Source: Phycisphaerales bacterium (lineage in GTDB: Bacteria > Planctomycetota > Phycisphaerae > Phycisphaerales > SM1A02). Taken from it: a stretch of 64,000 bases of DNA. Shown piece by piece: positions 63,065 through 64,000 of this stretch. Position numbers and translations under genes: made by a program. The stretch spans positions 64,972-128,971 of the forward strand of contig JAKVBT010000006.1 in the NCBI GenBank assembly GCA_022446905.1, written 5' to 3'. The stretch's first letter is position 1. Every line of letters starts with the position of its first letter. Under the pieces are notes generated by a model. That model was not told the origin of the DNA. It was given only the letters and a program-made list of their open reading frames with translations, and ran no database searches.

Positions 63065-63598
63065 TCAACGCTTGGAGAACTGGAAGCTCTTACGGGCACC
63101 AGGTTGGCCGGGCTTCTTGCGTTCCACACGACGTGGGTCACGAGACAGCAGCCCACTATCACGAAGGGTCTGCTCAAGTGATCCGTCGTAGCGCAGCAGC
63201 GCGCGGGCCAGTCCAAGCACGATGGCTCCGGACTGTCCCGTGTAACCGCCGCCATGAGCATTCACCTGTACCTCAAGGCTGTCGCCGGTTCCGGCGACAC
63301 TGAGCACATGCTGAATGTCCTTGTGATCCCGTTCTTCGGTCAGATAGACCTTGAGGTCCTTGCCATTGATCTGGAACTCGCCCTTTCCTGGACGAACACG
63401 AACGCGAGCGACGGAAGCCTTTCGTCGTCCGGTGCCCCAAAACCAACCGCCGGATGAAGGGGTGTAGGTCTTGTCAACCTGCGTCTCCGGGGTCAGTGAT
63501 TCACTGGGGAGTTCCGGAGTATCCACGGCGGGCGGGGCGGCAACGGCCGCAGTGTCCTCTGTGGTTGGCAGGTCAGTGTTGGTGGCATCCTCGGTCAT
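63065..63598 (-). CDS. rpsI: 30S ribosomal protein S9 with N-terminal extension
   Basis: The C-terminal about 130 residues are typical S9: TGRRKASVARVRVRPGKGEF, HVLSVAGTGDSLEVQVNAHGGG, GQSGAIVLGLARALLRYD and the basic end KKPGQPGARKSFQFSKR, which reaches the decoding site. The first about 45 residues are an acidic Thr/Pro/Ala-rich extension not found in most bacteria. It lies 37 bases downstream of rplM, the usual rplM-rpsI pair. Confidence 0.95.
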   Translation of the reverse strand: MTEDATNTDLPTTEDTAAVAAPPAVDTPELPSESLTPETQVDKTYTPSSGGWFWGTGRRKASVARVRVRPGKGEFQINGKDLKVYLTEERDHKDIQHVLSVAGTGDSLEVQVNAHGGGYTGQSGAIVLGLARALLRYDGSLEQTLRDSGLLSRDPRRVERKKPGQPGARKSFQFSKR

Positions 63599-63635
63599 CG
63601 GGTCGTATCTCTGCTGGTTTCTGCTTCAGCCCATC

Positions 63636-64000
63636 TCAGACGGACATGGTCGCGGGGGCCTGCGCTGTGTGCGGATGTTCGCTGCCAGCGTAGACCTTGA
63701 GTTTGTTAAACATTTGTCGACCAAGACGTGTTTTGGGAAGCATGCGTCGGACCGCACGTTCAATAACACGCTCGGGGTGTTTGGCGAGCACTGAACCAAC
63801 GCTGCGCTGACGCAGTCCGCCGGGGTAGCCGCTGTATGACTGGACCATGCGTTGCTCCGCCTTGCGGCCAGTGAGCACGATCTTCTCTGCGTTGGTGACG
63901 ACGACATAGTCACCACAGTCAACGTGTGGTGTCCAATCAGGGCGATGCTTGCCCATCAGCACACGAGCGATCTCAGTGGCCATGCGCCCAAGTACTTTGC
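63636..64000 (-). CDS. rplM: 50S ribosomal protein L13 (5' end outside window)
   Basis: Large-subunit protein L13. The visible part starts [18 protein letters not shown], then [20 protein letters not shown] and [21 protein letters not shown], the family's signature. The frame runs off the window edge at 64000, so about 20 residues of the N-terminus are missing. It heads the rplM-rpsI operon. Confidence 0.95.
   Translation of the reverse strand, partial: KVLGRMATEIARVLMGKHRPDWTPHVDCGDYVVVTNAEKIVLTGRKAEQRMVQSYSGYPGGLRQRSVGSVLAKHPERVIERAVRRMLPKTRLGRQMFNKLKVYAGSEHPHTAQAPATMSV

Overview
This is a gene-dense bacterial chromosome segment with moderately high GC, most likely from a member of the Planctomycetota and probably of the class Phycisphaerae. 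That placement is inferred from several traits: a secreted protein with Cys-rich repeats and a C-terminal dockerin, a membrane-anchored Ser/Thr kinase, a GlmL/MutL-type ATPase linked to several membrane proteins, an mraZ gene detached from any division cluster, and the mix of housekeeping genes. It has not been tested phylogenetically. No insertion sequence, prophage, plasmid gene or CRISPR array was seen, so most of the window looks like core genome.

Layout. 1-7.5 kb: the 3' end of ileS, then on the minus strand a tRNA-binding protein, a SurA-like membrane-anchored protein, rpsD, a long purF and ahcY. 7.6-13.6 kb (plus): an orphan short atpC, scpB, a DUF58 / TgpA-transglutaminase / methyltransferase operon and a PilZ-like protein. 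13.5-22 kb: pabB diverging from ppdK, a kinase-HIT pair diverging from nadC-birA, and a strong terminator. 22-28.5 kb: the dockerin protein, an RlmK-like methyltransferase, a TauE/SafE permease, an S41-like lipoprotein and a small membrane protein.

28.6-36.5 kb is the most interesting block. It is a tightly coupled run of up to eight genes: two small proteins, a GlmL/MutL-family ATPase, a soluble protein with barrel-sandwich/KOW-like ends, and four membrane proteins, one with an FN3-like external domain and a large cytosolic domain. No mutase gene is present, so the ATPase is probably not doing its textbook job. 36.6-42.9 kb is a classic fatty-acid cluster, rpmF-plsX-fabH-fabD-(lipoprotein)-fabG-acpP-fabF.

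42.9-51.6 kb: a PagL-like outer-membrane protein, an HpnG-like phosphorylase, tRNA-Glu, then a plus-strand run with a small membrane protein, aroB, a ParA-type ATPase fused to a carbohydrate-binding (CBM48-like) domain, a partner that looks like a MinD/FlhG-type ATPase without its P-loop, a DUF2752 protein, two lipoproteins and a GT-B-like protein. 51.5-53.2 kb: an amidohydrolase and a flavin reductase-like protein. 53.3-54.25 kb: mraZ with its operator repeats, followed not by rsmH but by about 330 bases of consecutive hairpins ending in a near-perfect terminator, a candidate structured RNA. 54.3-64 kb: a TPR-sulfotransferase, rho, psuG, a DEAD-box helicase, alr, mqnA (futalosine menaquinone route), a sigma-70-region-4-like regulator, and rpsI with the 3' part of rplM.
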